A stretch of DNA of 64,000 nt from Niallia endozanthoxylica (GTDB lineage: Bacteria > Bacillota > Bacilli > Bacillales > Cytobacillaceae). Below are positions 1-8,039 of the stretch, piece after piece. The notes below the pieces were generated by a model. The model was not told the origin of the DNA, ran no database searches, and saw only the letters and a program-made list of their open reading frames with translations. Location of the stretch: assembly GCF_008710145.1 (NCBI RefSeq), contig NZ_VYKL01000004.1, positions 1-64,000 of the forward strand, given 5' to 3'. The position numbers were made by a program, and so were the translations under genes. Every line of letters starts with the position of its first letter. The stretch's first letter is position 1.

Positions 1-72
1 GCTATAGCCAAGCGGTAAGGCAACGGACTTTGACTCCGTCATTCGTTGGTTCGAATCCAGCTAGCCCAGCCA
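1..72 (+). tRNA. tRNA-Gln (TTG), 5' end cut by window edge
   Basis: Cloverleaf with anticodon TTG in the context ACTTTGACT, a TTCGAATCC T-loop and an encoded 3' CCA at 70-72. By the acceptor pairing, about three bases of the 5' acceptor strand lie outside the window. It is the first visible member of a four-tRNA array of the kind that follows rRNA operons in bacilli. Confidence 0.93.
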
Positions 73-75
73 TTC

Positions 76-150
76 GCGGAAGTAGTTCAGTGGTAGAACA
101 CCACCTTGCCAAGGTGGGGGTCGCGGGTTCGAATCCCGTCTTCCGCTCCA
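76..150 (+). tRNA. tRNA-Gly (GCC)
   Basis: Complete cloverleaf starting GCGGAAG and ending CTTCCGCTCCA, anticodon GCC (CTTGCCAAG), CCA encoded. It lies three bases after tRNA-Gln, so the two are surely co-transcribed. Confidence 0.95.
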
Positions 151-158
151 TTTCTTTC

Positions 159-232
<74 letters not shown>

Positions 233-244
233 TTTTTATATCAC

Positions 245-326
245 GCCGGTGTGGCGGAATTGGCAGACGCGCACGACTCAAAATCGTGTTCCTTCTGGAG
301 TGTCGGTTCGACCCCGACCACCGGTA
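245..326 (+). tRNA. tRNA-Leu (CAA), no encoded CCA; integration target
   Basis: Class II tRNA with a long variable arm, anticodon CAA in ACTCAAAAT and acceptor GCCGGTG/CACCGGT. Unlike the three genes before it, the discriminator A is followed by TCTT, so CCA is not encoded and must be added after transcription. Its last 20 bases plus two more recur at 11045-11066, which marks the gene as the likely attachment site of the downstream island. Confidence 0.93.
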
Positions 327-328
327 TC
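307..328 (+). repeat. 22-bp direct repeat, left copy (putative attL)
   Basis: From TTCGACCCC to GGTATC, this T-arm/acceptor segment of tRNA-Leu is identical to 11045-11066. A duplicated tRNA 3' end is the usual scar of tyrosine-recombinase integration. No integrase gene lies between the copies, so if an element entered here it has lost, or never carried, its recombinase. Confidence 0.65.
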
Positions 329-365
329 TTTAAGTAAAAACGAGTTAAATTATGAAACAATAGAT

Positions 366-411
366 CACGCACAAATGTTGATATATAAATATTTGTGGGT
401 GTTTTTTGTGT
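366..411 (+). terminator. Terminator after the tRNA array
   Basis: Imperfect stem CACGCACAAAT / ATTTGTGGGTG followed by TTTTTT. The hairpin resembles the one at 11075-11117, so the similarity between the two island borders extends beyond the 22-bp repeat. Confidence 0.7.
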
Positions 412-559
412 TTCTTGAAAACGACTGAAAAAAGTTAGGTTTTGAATTTGTTTTACGCATTTTTTACAAAGAGATTGGAACAAATGTTAACTAATTTTTT
501 ATTAAAATAAACATATAGTAACAATTCTGTTGATTTTACAAGTGCATAAAAATACTTAA

Positions 560-649
560 GATTATGAGAAATTTATTGAACCAGGTCCTATTCAAAAACA
601 AATAGTTTGGGCTCAAGGAAAAATATCAGAAATTACACCTGAGAAGTAG
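560..649 (+). pseudogene. 29-codon open reading-frame remnant
   Basis: After an in-frame TAA this stretch reads DYEKFIEPG... to ...ISEITPEK and stop. The composition is protein-like (Pro, Gln, Trp, charged residues), but there is no start codon or ribosome site. It could be the 3' end of a gene brought in by the island and since deleted. The family was not recognised. Confidence 0.25.
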
Positions 650-662
650 AAGGTTTTTAAGT

Positions 663-900
663 CGTTCAAAAAACTCTTCAAGAATGACTTTTAACTTCAT
701 TCAGCAGAAGTCCTCCACTTCTACAAGTGGGAGATGAATGCAAGTTGCTCTTCGATTCAGTGGGGGTTCAAACCCCGGCTGAATGAAGTTAAGCCTCCGG
801 CGGATGTCTCGGATTTTTCAAGGGTAATTTATCGAGCGAGCTCGATAAAAATCCGGACGCAAATTCGACGAGCGAATTTGATCAAAAGAGCTTGCTTTGA
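663..900 (+). other. Chain of hairpins, possible IS200/IS605-type end or omega-RNA-like remnant
   Basis: A perfect 15-bp inverted repeat (691-705 with 778-792) encloses smaller hairpins, including CTCCACTT/AAGTGGGAG and GGGGTTC-AAACCCC. Three more stems follow: CGGATTTTT/AAAAATCCG enclosing TTTATCGAG/CTCGATAAA, then CAAATTCG/CGAATTTG, then a short TCAAA/TTTGA stem. Dense end structure of this kind, rich in GGGGG...CCCC, is typical of the right end of IS200/IS605 elements, from which TnpB guide RNAs derive. No tnpA or tnpB gene is present. A 64-codon open frame across the hairpins is judged non-coding. Confidence 0.4.
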
Positions 901-1093
901 GGATATTAGAGTTGAATCCCTTGCTTAAACTAGACAATTAATAGACAATGATTGTTGGAATTGATATTTCTTTTTATTTGAAGACTGTCTATTTTTTCTG
1001 AAAACTGATATTCGCTCATAGGTTTTGATTTTCGAAGTGAATGGGAGGCCGACACAACCGTTCACAGCAATTAGCAGAAAAATGAAAGAGGAC

Positions 1094-1119
1094 AAGCACT
1101 CGCAAATGAGTGCTTTTTA
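1094..1119 (+). terminator. Hairpin with T-tract before the ABC operon
   Basis: AAGCACTC - GCAAAT - GAGTGCTT followed by T's. It ends about 45 bases before the ribosome site of the first ABC gene, so it either stops transcription from the island's left part or acts as an attenuator. Confidence 0.6.
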
Positions 1120-1176
1120 TTGGTGCAGAGAAGATGACAGGGCTCATATTCTTATGTTTTTACAGGGGGTGGTTGA

Positions 1177-2934
1177 ATGAAGGTTTTTATGGATTTGAAA
1201 TGGTTCTTTAAACAGGAAAAAAGACCATATATTGTAGGAATCCTTTTATTGATTTTGGTTGCGATGCTGGAATTGGTTCCGCCAAAAATCATTGGGATTA
1301 TTGTAGATAGTATCAAAGAAGGGACTTTAACAGGAAGCCAACTTCTAAAATGGATGATCATTTTAACGGTCACAGGTATTTCGATGTATGTCATTCGCTA
1401 TTTCTGGCGGTTCATGATTTTCGGTTCCGCTTATAAGCTTGCTAGACAGCTGCGAGATATGCTGTATTCTCATTTTACGAAAATGTCGCAAACCTTCTAC
1501 CAAAAGAAAAGAGTTGGAGACTTAATGGCTCATGCGACGAATGACTTACAGGCGATTCAGCAGACCGCAGGAGCCGGCGTATTAACCATGGTCGATTCAT
1601 TGACGATTGGGATTGCGGTCGTTGTGGTAATGGCAGCTACGATCAGCTGGGAATTAACGCTGATTTGCTTAATCCCTATGCCATTCATGGCGATTATGAC
1701 GAACTGGTATGGTCGTTTGCTTCATCAACGGTTTTACAAGGCGCAAGAAGCCTTTTCATCTTTGAACGACAAAACGCAGGAGAGTATTACAGGAATTAAA
1801 GTCATAAAAACATTTGGTCAAGAAAAGGAAGATGTTGAAGAATTTTATCACCAATCAGCAGATGTCGTGAAAAAGAACTTGGCCGTTGCGCGGGTGGATG
1901 CCTTATATGACCCAACCATCGCTGGCATTGTAGGGGTCTCTTTTTTCTTATCCATTGCTTTTGGTGCGAAGTTTGTCATAGATGGAATGATTACAATTGG
2001 AGAACTCGTCTCGTTTAATGCTTATTTAGGATTGCTCGTCTGGCCGATGCTGGCATTTGGCTGGCTGTTTAATATTTTGGAAAGAGGAAGGGCTTCTTAT
2101 GACCGGATCAGGTCGATCCTAGATGAACCAGTGGATGTAAAAGATACACCAGATGCGCTAGATCAAGTTCCAACTGGGGATCTTGCGTTTCATATTGATG
2201 ATTTTACTTACCTAGGAGAACAGCAGCCGGTATTAAAACAAATTCACTTTAGGTTAAGAAGGGGAGAAACCCTCGGCATTGTCGGAAAAACAGGAGCTGG
2301 AAAAACGACTTTATTAAAACTTCTCATTCGAGAGAGTGAAGGGTTTGATGGAGACATTTTGTTTGGCGAAAGACGTATAGACCAATATAAACTTGAAAGG
2401 CTTCGTGAAGCCATTGGTTATGTACCACAGGAGCATTTCCTATTTTCTGCGACGGTTGCAGAAAACATTTCATTCGCAAAGCCGGATGCTTCAATCGAGG
2501 AGGTTCATCATGCCGCGAAATTAGCGAAGATCGATCAGGATATTCTTCAATTTACGGATGGGTATGAGACGATTGTCGGCGAGAGAGGCGTCTCCCTTTC
2601 CGGTGGACAAAAGCAGAGGATATCTATTGCCAGAGCATTATTAATACAACCGGAAGTCTTAATTCTCGATGACTCTTTATCCGCCGTTGATGCGAAAACG
2701 GAAGAGGGAATCCTAGCATCATTAAGGGAAACTCGCGCTGGAAAAACAACGATTATTACAGCACACCGTTTAAGTGCAATCCAGCATGCGGATAGGATTC
2801 TCGTTCTTGATGAAGGAGAGATTGCCCAAATGGGTACACACGATGAGCTAATGGGACAGGATGGCTGGTACAGGGAAATGTATCTCCATCAGCAGTTAGA
2901 AGCAATTGTAGAGAAAGGGGGATCTCATGGGTAA
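1177..2934 (+). CDS. Heterodimeric ABC exporter, subunit with degenerate ATPase site (BmrC/YfiB-like)
   Basis: 585-residue half-transporter: six membrane segments in residues 15-300, then a nucleotide-binding domain with Walker A GKTGAGKT (370-377), signature LSGGQ (474-478) and Walker B VLILDD (494-499). The residue after the Walker B Asp is Asp, not the catalytic Glu. This marks the inactive-site partner in heterodimeric multidrug exporters such as BmrCD and LmrCD. An AGGGGGTGG site precedes the ATG. The gene overlaps the next one by eight bases, so the two subunits are probably translationally coupled. The substrate cannot be read from sequence; drugs, lipids or peptides are all possible. 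Confidence 0.88.
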   Translation: MKVFMDLKWFFKQEKRPYIVGILLLILVAMLELVPPKIIGIIVDSIKEGTLTGSQLLKWMIILTVTGISMYVIRYFWRFMIFGSAYKLARQLRDMLYSHFTKMSQTFYQKKRVGDLMAHATNDLQAIQQTAGAGVLTMVDSLTIGIAVVVVMAATISWELTLICLIPMPFMAIMTNWYGRLLHQRFYKAQEAFSSLNDKTQESITGIKVIKTFGQEKEDVEEFYHQSADVVKKNLAVARVDALYDPTIAGIVGVSFFLSIAFGAKFVIDGMITIGELVSFNAYLGLLVWPMLAFGWLFNILERGRASYDRIRSILDEPVDVKDTPDALDQVPTGDLAFHIDDFTYLGEQQPVLKQIHFRLRRGETLGIVGKTGAGKTTLLKLLIRESEGFDGDILFGERRIDQYKLERLREAIGYVPQEHFLFSATVAENISFAKPDASIEEVHHAAKLAKIDQDILQFTDGYETIVGERGVSLSGGQKQRISIARALLIQPEVLILDDSLSAVDAKTEEGILASLRETRAGKTTIITAHRLSAIQHADRILVLDEGEIAQMGTHDELMGQDGWYREMYLHQQLEAIVEKGGSHG

Positions 2935-4702
2935 ACCAACTGAATTTACAAAACAGGAGCAGCGTACGATCCTTTTTCGCTTGCTTACCTATACGACCCC
3001 TCATTATAAAAAAATTATTTTTGCCTTTATTCTGCTTACGTTGGCTACATTGGGGGAAATTGTCGGACCGCTAATGATTGCGCACTTTATTGATCAATAT
3101 TTAGCACCGAGACATCTTCCTCTTCAGCCATTGCTCGTTTTAGGAGGAGGCTACCTTGCGATTCAAGTAGCAAAGTCGTTTATTACGTATTTTCAACAAT
3201 ATAATTTTCAGGAGATTGCCTTAAAAATCATTCAAAAAATCCGTGTGGATGTCTTTAGAAAAGTACAAGGGCTCGGGTTAAAATATTTTGATAAGACTCC
3301 AGCTGGAAGTACGGTTTCTAGAGTGACGAATGATACAGAGGCCATAAAGGAACTGTTTGTAACGGTTCTTGCCAGCTTTATCCAGAGTGGATTTTTACTT
3401 ATCGGTATTTTTATCGCGATGTTCATCTTAAATGTGAAATTGGCAGCATTTTGTTTAATCATTATTCCGCTTGTCCTTTTGATCATAAAAATGTATCGGA
3501 AATACAGTTCGCGTTATTATGCGGAAATGCGTGAACAATTAGGTCTGTTGAATGCAAAGATTAATGAATCATTGCAGGGCATGGCCATGATCCAAATGTT
3601 CAGACAGCAGAAAAGACTGGAAAGAGAGTTTTCTGCAATCAACGAAAAGCATTTTCTTGCCGGTCGCAGAAATATTAAACTAGACAGCTTGCTCTTAAGA
3701 CCTGCAGTCGAGCTCGTGTATATTGGTTCTTTAATTATGGCACTGAGCTATTTCGGGATTACCTCTTTAAATAGTCCTGTCGAAATCGGTGTGGTTTATG
3801 CTTTTACAACGTATTTGAATCGTTTCTTTAGGCCAGTGAATGAGGTGATGAGGCAGCTATCGTTGTATCAACAAGCCATTATTGCTGCGGGCAGGGTATT
3901 CCGACTGCTTGATGAAACAGAAATGGCACCAGAACAAAAGAATGCTGGTGAAACAAAAATTCAAGATGGGGAAATCCAGTTTCGTGATGTCAGCTTCTCC
4001 TATGATGGGAAAAAGGATGTGCTCAAAGATATTTCCTTCACGGCAAAACCCGGTGAGACGGTCGCATTGGTCGGTCATACGGGCAGCGGAAAAAGTTCCA
4101 TCATTAATTTGCTGATGAGGTTTTATGAATTTGAGCGAGGGGATATTTTGATTGATGGAATGTCCATTAAGGAATATTCACTTGAGGAGTTACGGGGAAA
4201 AATGGGGCTCGTCCTTCAAGACCCTTTCCTATTTTATGGGACAGTAAAGGATAACATTCGTTTGCATAACGATTCAATGACCGATGAAAAAGTAAAAGAG
4301 GCAGCAGAGTTTGTTCGTGCCCATCGCTTTATCGAAAAGCTAGAAGATGGTTATGAGCATCGAGTCGTTGAGCGTGGCTCGACTTTCTCTAGCGGACAGC
4401 GGCAGCTTATTGCATTCGCCAGAACCATTGCGACGAATCCAAAGATTCTTGTTCTCGATGAGGCAACGGCTAATATTGATACGGAAACAGAAGAAGAAAT
4501 TCAAGCTGCTTTAGCAAAAATGCGTAAAGGGAGAACGACGATTGCAATCGCGCACCGATTATCAACGATTCAAGATGCTGACTTAATTCTCGTTTTACAT
4601 CAAGGAAACATTGTTGAAAGAGGATCACACCAGGAACTATTGGCTCAAAAAGGACTCTATTATCAAATGTTCCAGTTGCAAAACGGTCTCGTCGTTTCGT
4701 AA
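2927..4702 (+). CDS. Heterodimeric ABC exporter, subunit with catalytic ATPase site (BmrD/YfiC-like)
   Basis: 591-residue half-transporter with a transmembrane domain to about residue 320, Walker A GHTGSGKS (383-390), Walker B ILVLDE (507-512, canonical catalytic Glu) and a variant signature FSSGQ (487-491) in place of LSGGQ. It is the natural partner of the preceding gene, whose signature is intact but whose catalytic Glu is missing: the pair shares one good and one degenerate ATP site. The start lies inside the end of the upstream gene, preceded by GAAAGGGGG. Sequence alone does not settle whether the pair corresponds to yheI/yheH or yfiB/yfiC of B. subtilis. Confidence 0.88.
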   Translation: MGKPTEFTKQEQRTILFRLLTYTTPHYKKIIFAFILLTLATLGEIVGPLMIAHFIDQYLAPRHLPLQPLLVLGGGYLAIQVAKSFITYFQQYNFQEIALKIIQKIRVDVFRKVQGLGLKYFDKTPAGSTVSRVTNDTEAIKELFVTVLASFIQSGFLLIGIFIAMFILNVKLAAFCLIIIPLVLLIIKMYRKYSSRYYAEMREQLGLLNAKINESLQGMAMIQMFRQQKRLEREFSAINEKHFLAGRRNIKLDSLLLRPAVELVYIGSLIMALSYFGITSLNSPVEIGVVYAFTTYLNRFFRPVNEVMRQLSLYQQAIIAAGRVFRLLDETEMAPEQKNAGETKIQDGEIQFRDVSFSYDGKKDVLKDISFTAKPGETVALVGHTGSGKSSIINLLMRFYEFERGDILIDGMSIKEYSLEELRGKMGLVLQDPFLFYGTVKDNIRLHNDSMTDEKVKEAAEFVRAHRFIEKLEDGYEHRVVERGSTFSSGQRQLIAFARTIATNPKILVLDEATANIDTETEEEIQAALAKMRKGRTTIAIAHRLSTIQDADLILVLHQGNIVERGSHQELLAQKGLYYQMFQLQNGLVVS

Positions 4703-4834
4703 TATTTGTCACAAATATTCACGTGAAAGACTAATATAGCAACTGTTACAAACTAAATCAGTTATTATCTGATTCACGTTCCAACCTTGCAGGAGGGCGT
4801 CACTCCTATATGGATCACATTTAATTTTTCAATA

Positions 4835-4929
4835 TGGAATGCCGATCCGCTTCCTTGAACAAGCCTTTTATTACGCAGTAATGAACAGCGCAGCGAAAGG
4901 AGAGCGGGTCGGTATTCCCAGCCAATCTT
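4835..4929. repeat. Imperfect inverted repeat in a 520-base non-coding stretch
   Basis: Between the ABC operon and the HxlR gene (4703-5225) no credible gene was seen. TGGAATGCCGATCCGC near 4835 is mirrored by GCGGGTCGGTATTCCCA near 4914, with a roughly 60-base loop. Apart from the terminator at 5015 the rest looks featureless. The inverted repeat could be a small decayed mobile element or a dispersed repeat. Confidence 0.35.
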
Positions 4930-5014
4930 AGCCGGAAAATCAATTGGGACTTATATAGACTAAAAGATAGATTTAGACGATAAGGGAAGAGAAGGGTTTG
5001 AGTCATTAATGTAT

Positions 5015-5045
5015 AAAAGCCACGAAACGCGTTTCGTGGCTTTTT
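5015..5045. terminator. Bidirectional terminator between ABC operon and hxlR-type gene
   Basis: A nearly perfect palindrome, AAAAGCCACGAAA / TTTCGTGGCTTTT, with A and T tracts on both sides; it can serve the two genes converging on it. Confidence 0.85.
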
Positions 5046-5225
5046 AAGTTTTTTCACCCCAACAGTTAAGAGTATTCTCGCAACTGTGTGTAAGTCGTAT
5101 ACATTAAGAGAGTTGAGATTAATATTCAATTCCTTCCGTTATCCTAATATTCTATATCGATTTTTTTGGAAATGGATAGCTTGCAGTCTCTGTATATCCT
5201 CTTGCCTATTGAGTCAACTTAAATT

Positions 5226-5588
5226 TTATTCAACTGTTTTTTTACTCGCATTTTCATCCATAAATGTTTTAAATTGATCTCCCCAATTACAAATGGAAGT
5301 GACAACAGGTTCTAATTGAAGACCAATTTCGCTTAGTTGATATTCCACTTTAGGAGGTACAACCGGGTATACGACTCTAGTTATGATATGATCTTCTTCT
5401 AATTCCCTTAATTGTCTAATTAACATTCGTTGATTGACATCGGAGAGGTATTTTTGTATTTCACTTAACCTTAATGGAGACTGCTGGAGTAAACACCATA
5501 TAATTGCTATTTTCCAGCGTCCACCTATCACCGATAAAGCCAAATCCTTGCTAGTAAAAAAAGTTTTGTCTTTATAGAAAATAACCAT
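5226..5588 (-). CDS. HxlR-family winged-helix regulator, probable formaldehyde-responsive switch
   Basis: 120 residues covering the whole HxlR domain: ALSVIGGRWK (recognisable family start), the LRLSEIQ helix-turn-helix and a wing rich in Val, Pro and Glu. AAAGGGG precedes the ATG. The founding member, HxlR of B. subtilis, activates formaldehyde-fixation genes on exposure to formaldehyde. Here the gene is divergent from frmA-fghA, and a 24-bp repeat with a TGACA-AAAA-TGTCA palindrome lies both next to its own start and at the frmA promoter. A role in controlling formaldehyde oxidation is therefore inferred with fair confidence; whether it activates or represses is not visible. Confidence 0.85.
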   Translation of the reverse strand: MVIFYKDKTFFTSKDLALSVIGGRWKIAIIWCLLQQSPLRLSEIQKYLSDVNQRMLIRQLRELEEDHIITRVVYPVVPPKVEYQLSEIGLQLEPVVTSICNWGDQFKTFMDENASKKTVE

Positions 5589-5624
5589 CTATTATTATCC
5601 CCTTTACTGTTGTTTTTTTATTTG

Positions 5625-5663
5625 TAGTGACAAAAATGTCAGTATTGTTTGGTGAATTATAAT
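5625..5663. promoter_or_regulatory. HxlR-type operator, first copy, with adjoining promoter
   Basis: The 24 bases at 5625-5648 contain the palindrome TGACA-AAAA-TGTCA (5628-5641) and are identical to 5892-5915. They lie 37 bp upstream of the regulator's start, suiting autoregulation. On the + strand a TATAAT at 5658-5663 follows the palindrome, so this copy may also drive the short open frame at 5713. Confidence 0.65.
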
Positions 5664-5712
5664 ATGTAATTATGGAAAAGTAAATGAAGGACAAAAGGCA
5701 AAAGGGACACAA

Positions 5713-5778
5713 TTGAAAAGTAAGCTCCTGTTTGATTTAAGTCAGGAGAATACTTTTATCTGGCTTAACTGGCAGTAA
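5713..5778 (+). pseudogene. 21-codon open frame resembling a degenerate copy of the frmA start
   Basis: TTG start, 88 bases after the first operator copy; the real frmA TTG is 90 bases after the second copy. The first codons read MKSK against MKSR of FrmA, and the DNA stays alignable (CAATTGAAAAGTA, then TCAGGAGAA against CCAGGAGAA) for about 45 bases. It then diverges and stops. The promoter, leader and start region of frmA have evidently been duplicated; the copy is either decaying or has become a leader peptide. Confidence 0.5.
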
Positions 5779-5891
5779 GACCCTCCCCTTAAGATTCTGA
5801 GTACAATAAAAGAAGATAGTGGGGGATGAAAGAAAACCTCCACTGATGAAAGTTTCACTTTATTGATACCACTTTATTGATATTTTGGCTA

Positions 5892-5932
5892 TAGTGACAA
5901 AAATGTCAGTATTGTATCCTAAATACTAATAT
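5892..5932 (+). promoter_or_regulatory. frmA: frmA promoter with HxlR-type operator, second copy
   Basis: The palindrome TGACA-AAAA-TGTCA (5895-5908) covers a poor -35 (TGTCAG, 5904-5909), which lies 17 bases from a good -10 (TAATAT, 5927-5932). A weak -35 overlapped by the operator is the layout expected for activation by a bound regulator. Confidence 0.65.
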
Positions 5933-5960
5933 GAAAAAATATAACTGTAAATACTTATAA

Positions 5961-7097
<1,137 letters not shown>

Positions 7098-7101
7098 GAA
7101 A

Positions 7102-7938
7102 GTGAGTCTTAAACTTATTGAAAAACGTCGCTCTTTCGGCGGAGAACAATGTAAATACACTCATTATTCGGAAGCTTTAAAATGCGAGATGACATTTAGT
7201 ATTTACTTACCATCAAATAAAGAAGAGAAAAAAATTCCTCTTATCTGGTGGCTCTCTGGTTTAACATGTACGGATGATAATTTTAGTCAAAAAAGTGGAT
7301 TTCAACGATTGGCTGAAAAACATCAAGTGGCCGTTATGATTCCAGATACTTCCCCACGTGGAGAACATGTGCCTGATGATGAAGGATGGGATCTTGGAAA
7401 GGGTGCAGGCTTTTATGTCAATGCGACACAAGAGCCGTGGGCAAAGAATTATCATATGTATACGTATATAGTGGAAGAATTAGCAGCAATTGCACCAACA
7501 TTGGTTCCCCATTTTTCAGGAGAAGAAAGCATAATGGGTCACTCAATGGGTGGGCATGGTGCTTTAGTGATTGGCATGAAAAATAAAGCAAGGTTCAAAG
7601 CGATTTCTGCCTTTTCTCCTATTTTAAGTCCAAGTAGAATCCCATGGGGGTTAAAAGCTTTCTCCGCTTATTTAGGGGAAGATCAAGCTTCTTGGAAAGA
7701 ATGGGATGCTTCAGAGTTGATCAAAGAGGTTGGTATGCCGCCTATTCTCATTACGCAAGGAACTGAGGACCACTTTTATCCAGAACAATTAGATGAAACT
7801 TATTTTTTAAAGAATGCTCAAGAAAAGAATCACGTAGTCCATTATGAGAAAAAGGAAGGTTATGATCATAGTTATTTCTTTATAGCTACTTTCTTAGAGG
7901 ACCATTTCTCTTTTCATATGAAATACTTAAAATCATAA
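7102..7938 (+). CDS. fghA: S-formylglutathione hydrolase
   Basis: Esterase-D-family alpha/beta hydrolase that cleaves S-formylglutathione to formate and glutathione, completing the pathway begun by FrmA. The nucleophile motif GHSMGGHGA carries the catalytic Ser (residue 148 from the chosen start); DHSYFF near the C-terminus carries the catalytic His. The GTG at 7102 is preferred because GGAG lies nine bases before it. An ATG at 7087 in the same frame, inside frmA, would add five residues. It follows frmA without a gap and is followed by a hairpin terminator. Confidence 0.92.
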   Translation: MSLKLIEKRRSFGGEQCKYTHYSEALKCEMTFSIYLPSNKEEKKIPLIWWLSGLTCTDDNFSQKSGFQRLAEKHQVAVMIPDTSPRGEHVPDDEGWDLGKGAGFYVNATQEPWAKNYHMYTYIVEELAAIAPTLVPHFSGEESIMGHSMGGHGALVIGMKNKARFKAISAFSPILSPSRIPWGLKAFSAYLGEDQASWKEWDASELIKEVGMPPILITQGTEDHFYPEQLDETYFLKNAQEKNHVVHYEKKEGYDHSYFFIATFLEDHFSFHMKYLKS

Positions 7939-7957
7939 TCATTAGGGGATGCAAATG

Positions 7958-7993
7958 AAAATATTCACATTTCAATTGAATGTGGATATTTTT
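7958..7993 (+). terminator. Terminator after frmA-fghA
   Basis: AAAATATTCACATT / AATGTGGATATTTTT hairpin with T's, 20 bases after the fghA stop. gshF therefore probably depends on read-through or on a weak promoter of its own. Confidence 0.7.
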
Positions 7994-8039
7994 ATATATC
8001 CTTCGTCAGATATGTGGTTAATTGGGAGGGATCGCAGCT

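Noticed and set aside
734..928. 64-codon open frame on the plus strand in the hairpin region
   Set aside because: It runs straight through perfect inverted repeats, lacks a ribosome site and has no recognisable protein pattern; the DNA structure explains the sequence better.
4821..5129. 102-codon open frame on the minus strand between the ABC operon and the regulator gene
   Set aside because: It crosses the perfect terminator at 5015-5045 and the inverted repeat at 4835-4929, and has no ribosome site.
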